Assembly: GCA_013003415.1 (NCBI GenBank)
Contig: JABDJR010000484.1
Coordinates: 1-6,892 of the forward strand
Length of the DNA: 6,892 bases
Direction: 5' to 3'
Source: Candidatus Eiseniibacteriota bacterium
Lineage (GTDB): Bacteria; Eisenbacteria; RBG-16-71-46; JABDJR01
Positions 4,542-6,892 of the stretch are shown here, one piece after another (the first letter of the stretch is position 1; each line of letters opens with the position of its first letter). A program made the translations under genes and the position numbers. The notes below the pieces were generated by a model. The model made no database searches. It worked only from the letters and a program-made list of their open reading frames with translations, and had not been told where the DNA came from.

Positions 4542-6629
4542 GTGGGTAAGCAACTCGCACTTGCGGTCGGGTTGCTCGCTTTTCTTGTTGGTCTGGCTCC
4601 TGCTTCCCCGCTAGAAGATCGCCCCAAGATCTCCCTGCATCTTGAAGGCATGTCCAGCAAAACTTGCCAGACCCCCTCGCGGGACTCCTGCTATGAGACC
4701 GTGGTGGCGGGAGAATTAAACACTCCCTACTACGCCTATCTGATCGTCGACGCTATTCCGGACTCCTATCGCCTCTATAAGGGACTATCCTGTGGCATTG
4801 AGTATCCCGAGCCTTCAGGATCGGCAACCGGTTTAGGGGTGTTTAGTTGGACCTCCTGTTCCGCTCTCCAGTTTCCCAGTGAAGCATGGCCCGCCTCAGG
4901 CTCGGGAACGCGATTGACTTGGGATGGGTGTCAGTTTGACACCCCCATTGGGGGCTTCTTCTACATGTACGCCTACGGGGAAGCGAGTCTTCGCGTGGTC
5001 GAAAACACAACCGTTGAGGGAGGCCCAGAACTTCTAGTCTCCAATTGCGCGGGAGAAGAAATGTCTGTTTCTCCGGCGGACATCGGACATCTGCAGTTTA
5101 GTGCCGGGGCATCGGTGCAGGGGTGCAATCCTTGTTTTCAAGATTGCTCCATGGCTGTGAGCTGCGCGGTTTCCAATCGCTTCATCGAGTTTGAAGCCAT
5201 GCGAACCGGTGGAAAGGCTTTCCAGACCGTCACGATCAAGAACGTCGGCGACGTAGTCATTGAAGATCAAGTTCGCGTTGTCGGCGGCTCCGGGTTTTTT
5301 AGCCTTGTTTCTGGTGATGAACCTTTCGTCCTCGACCCAGGTGAAGAACATGACTTTGAGATTCAATTCCAACCTTCAACCGAGCTTTCAACAACGGGAT
5401 TCGCTGAGACAGATCACTGCGGCGCGTTTGTGTTCCGGGGGAATGGGCTGGCAAGGTGCCTGGATCTAGTGCGCCCTGGGCCGATGGTGGCCAAGGTGGG
5501 AGAGACAACGACGCTGGATTACACGCTGACGAATGATAGAGATGCGGATGTCGAGATCGTGATCACACTGGGGCACCGAGATTTCTCTCTTGTGTCCGAG
5601 GATCGTTTCTACTTGGCTGCCGGAGATTCGCGGGTACTGACCTTTGCATACCACCCTAACATTAGTTCCCGCCAATCTCTTTGCAGTGTCTCTTTCGGAG
5701 GCCTCTGTCCGGCTCTGCGCCTTACCGGTATTCCGGACGGCGACTGTATTTCTGAGCCGGGATCCATAGATTTTGGAGATACGTTTGTAGGCACAACCAC
5801 AGAGGCTTATTTCATTCTACGAGCGGAGGGCGACGCGGACAAAACGATCACACTAGATAACGAATGCCCTGCCTTTGCGGTGAACGCGGGCACGGTTGAG
5901 TTTCGGCGCTCAAAGTACTTTGCCGTAACTTACACCCCGACTGAGGTCGGTCCGAGCGACTGTAGAATCACAATCGATGGAGATTGTGATCTAGCCGTAC
6001 GAGTCTATGGCCGGGGGGTGCTTCCCGATTCAACCGTTTCGTTTACCCCCCAGGCTCTTGAGTTCGGGGATGTAGAGATCGGTTCTTCGGCAAGTCTGCC
6101 GCTAAAGATCCAAAACCGTGGCAATGTAACCATCCGGGGTTCCGTAGATGTTACTTGTCCGGGGTTCTCCCACATGGGATCACCCGACTATGAGCTTGCT
6201 CCCACAAAATTCAGGGTCTTCATGATCAACTTTGAACCTCAGAGCCTGTTCGAACTGGAATGTACGGTCGATACAGGGCTTGGGCTTGTGCCCGTGCGGG
6301 GTGTAGGGATACCCGTCCCTCCCAATGACGATGAAACTCAGGCCGAGCCATTCGCTCTACTCCAAAACTCTCCCAACCCGTTCCGAGGGTCGACGAGCAT
6401 TCGATTCCGGGCAGATGAGCCGGCGTGGGCTGACCTTCATGTTTTTGACATGACTGGTCGCGAAGTCGGTGAACTGTTTTCCCGGCAAGTCGATCCCGGC
6501 ATCTATGAAGTTGCTTGGGACGGCAAGGATTCATCTGGAGAACGACTTGGGGCCGGAATCTACTTCTACCGCGTGCGGGTAGGGGCTCAAACCGCCACAA
6601 AGAAGATGTTACTTCTGCCGGTGAACTAG
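4542..6629 (+). CDS. Large secreted protein: Cys-containing N-domain, ASH-like repeats, FlgD-like C-terminal domain
   Basis: This 695-residue exported protein starts at GTG 4542, which supplies the only complete signal peptide (hydrophobic run 5-19, likely cleavage near APAS, 19-22); the next Met is residue 37. Residues 27-200 form a Cys-containing domain (GIEYPEPSG, FSWTSCSALQFP, GGFFYMYAYGEA, LLVSNC ... GCNPC). Four divergent ASH/choice-of-anchor-D-like Ig repeats follow at about 208-304, 306-398, 402-492 and 498-592, seen best in SIDFGDTFVGTTTEAYF and ALEFGDVEIGSSASLPLKIQN. An acidic linker (PPNDDETQAEP) leads to a FlgD-Ig/sorting-type domain (604-695: LLQNSPNPF, VFDMTGREV, YEVAWDGKDSSGERLGAGIY, KKMLLLP). 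It has 20 cysteines, all after the signal peptide, fitting disulfides outside the cytoplasm. Likely a cell-surface or secreted binding/structural protein; the partner is unknown. Its Shine-Dalgarno is weak, so it probably depends on coupling with the gene two bases upstream. Confidence 0.88.
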   Translation: MGKQLALAVGLLAFLVGLAPASPLEDRPKISLHLEGMSSKTCQTPSRDSCYETVVAGELNTPYYAYLIVDAIPDSYRLYKGLSCGIEYPEPSGSATGLGVFSWTSCSALQFPSEAWPASGSGTRLTWDGCQFDTPIGGFFYMYAYGEASLRVVENTTVEGGPELLVSNCAGEEMSVSPADIGHLQFSAGASVQGCNPCFQDCSMAVSCAVSNRFIEFEAMRTGGKAFQTVTIKNVGDVVIEDQVRVVGGSGFFSLVSGDEPFVLDPGEEHDFEIQFQPSTELSTTGFAETDHCGAFVFRGNGLARCLDLVRPGPMVAKVGETTTLDYTLTNDRDADVEIVITLGHRDFSLVSEDRFYLAAGDSRVLTFAYHPNISSRQSLCSVSFGGLCPALRLTGIPDGDCISEPGSIDFGDTFVGTTTEAYFILRAEGDADKTITLDNECPAFAVNAGTVEFRRSKYFAVTYTPTEVGPSDCRITIDGDCDLAVRVYGRGVLPDSTVSFTPQALEFGDVEIGSSASLPLKIQNRGNVTIRGSVDVTCPGFSHMGSPDYELAPTKFRVFMINFEPQSLFELECTVDTGLGLVPVRGVGIPVPPNDDETQAEPFALLQNSPNPFRGSTSIRFRADEPAWADLHVFDMTGREVGELFSRQVDPGIYEVAWDGKDSSGERLGAGIYFYRVRVGAQTATKKMLLLPVN
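4926..4954 (+). repeat. Two overlapping palindromes inside the ASH protein gene
   Basis: GGGTGTCA (4926-4933), GTT, TGACACCC (4937-4944) is a perfect 8-bp inverted repeat. It overlaps CCCCC (4942-4946), ATT, GGGGG (4950-4954). The two hairpins share bases 4942-4944, so they cannot both form fully. They encode GCQFDTPIGG, and no function is evident. Confidence 0.6.
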
Positions 6630-6665
6630 CTCTCTCCTAGAACGCGCAACCGCATTTGGCTAGTT
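6624..6665. repeat. Inverted repeat spanning the two convergent stop codons
   Basis: AACTAGC (6624-6630) is the exact reverse complement of GCTAGTT (6659-6665), with 28 bases between. Each arm contains the last Asn codon and TAG stop of one convergent gene. There is no T-run, so it is not a clear terminator; two genes that both end in Asn-TAG would produce most of it by chance. Confidence 0.4.
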
Positions 6666-6892
6666 TGAATTCCCCACGACTCTCTTCAGGCCACCCCAGG
6701 TTGTTTCCTCAACCGGTGTACCACCTACGCAAGGTATGGCACAACTTTCCGTGTCGTTGAAGATGCACGGGTCGTACCCATTGATGTTTCCAAAGCCTAG
6801 AGCGGAGGTGAAGCTGTCTGGGACGTCAGACGCCACATTTGCGCAGTTGGCTACCTCGGCATGGGTATCTGGAGTGCCGGTTAGGTTTGGGG
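6660..6892 (-). CDS. C-terminal end of a secreted-type protein, partial (start beyond the right edge)
   Basis: On the minus strand one frame is open from the window edge (first full codon 6890-6888) for 76 residues to a TAG at 6660-6662. It has no start codon in view because the gene continues to the right. The protein shows a segment with EVANC (12-16), LGFGNINGYDPC (31-42), then ESCAIPCVGGTPVEETTWG (48-66) and LKRVVGNSN at the end. The VxNC ... GF/QFS ... G-x-x-PC layout parallels the end of the N-terminal domain of the ASH protein just upstream (VSNC ... GCNPC, residues 166-198). The 'PVEETTWGxLK' ending resembles C-termini I associate with secreted proteins of Eisenbacteria-like genomes; this is from memory. 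Six cysteines suggest disulfides and export. It is convergent with the ASH gene, 30 bases between stops. Function unknown. Confidence 0.72.
   Translation of the reverse strand, partial: PNLTGTPDTHAEVANCANVASDVPDSFTSALGFGNINGYDPCIFNDTESCAIPCVGGTPVEETTWGGLKRVVGNSN

Noticed and set aside
1..6892. TAG reassigned as a sense codon (Gln) throughout this genome
   Set aside because: Six other genes in the window end sensibly at TAG, three with the next + strand gene starting 2 to 21 bases later, so TAG is an ordinary stop here. Site-specific suppression is the only recoding option left.

Overview
The window reads as a piece of a bacterial genome with moderately high GC and tightly packed genes. The best lineage clue is the large secreted protein at 4542-6629. 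It ends in a FlgD-like Ig/sorting-type domain (LLQNSPNPF ... GIYFYRVRVG) and carries several Cys-containing ASH/'choice-of-anchor D'-like repeats. This combination is typical of the FCB superphylum and neighbouring candidate phyla such as Eisenbacteria or Krumholzibacteriota. That placement rests on remembered family patterns, not on a search.

Region 1 (1-3811, + strand) is a compact gene string that looks like one operon entering from the left. It holds the C-terminal part of an FMN-dependent alpha-hydroxy-acid dehydrogenase, a DinB-superfamily protein, a YciI-like protein with a signal peptide, a DUF2164 protein, an NAD(P)-dependent succinate-semialdehyde dehydrogenase (gabD) and a class I SAM methyltransferase. 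The last four are joined by three successive 4-base stop/start overlaps (ATGA, TTGA, ATGA). The dehydrogenase is interrupted by an in-frame TAG exactly where the near-invariant Gln of its catalytic SNHGGRQLD motif should be.

Region 2 (3812-6629, + strand) begins with a 122-base gap containing an extended -10 promoter (TGCTATAAT) and a foldable leader. It continues with a 56-residue single-pass membrane protein, a 137-residue NTF2/SnoaL-like protein and the 695-residue secreted ASH protein. Gaps of 21 and 2 bases suggest one transcript. Hairpins cover the Shine-Dalgarno or start regions of the first two genes, suggesting translational control and coupling.

Region 3 (6630-6892) holds a convergent gene on the minus strand, seen only as its last 76 codons. 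Its Cys-containing segment resembles one in the N-terminal domain of the ASH protein, so the two tail-to-tail genes probably encode related secreted proteins.

No tRNA, rRNA, CRISPR array, insertion sequence or phage gene was seen. The most unusual items are the amber codon at 89-91, the small-membrane-protein/NTF2-like/secreted-ASH cassette with its RNA hairpins, and the partial minus-strand gene at the right edge.
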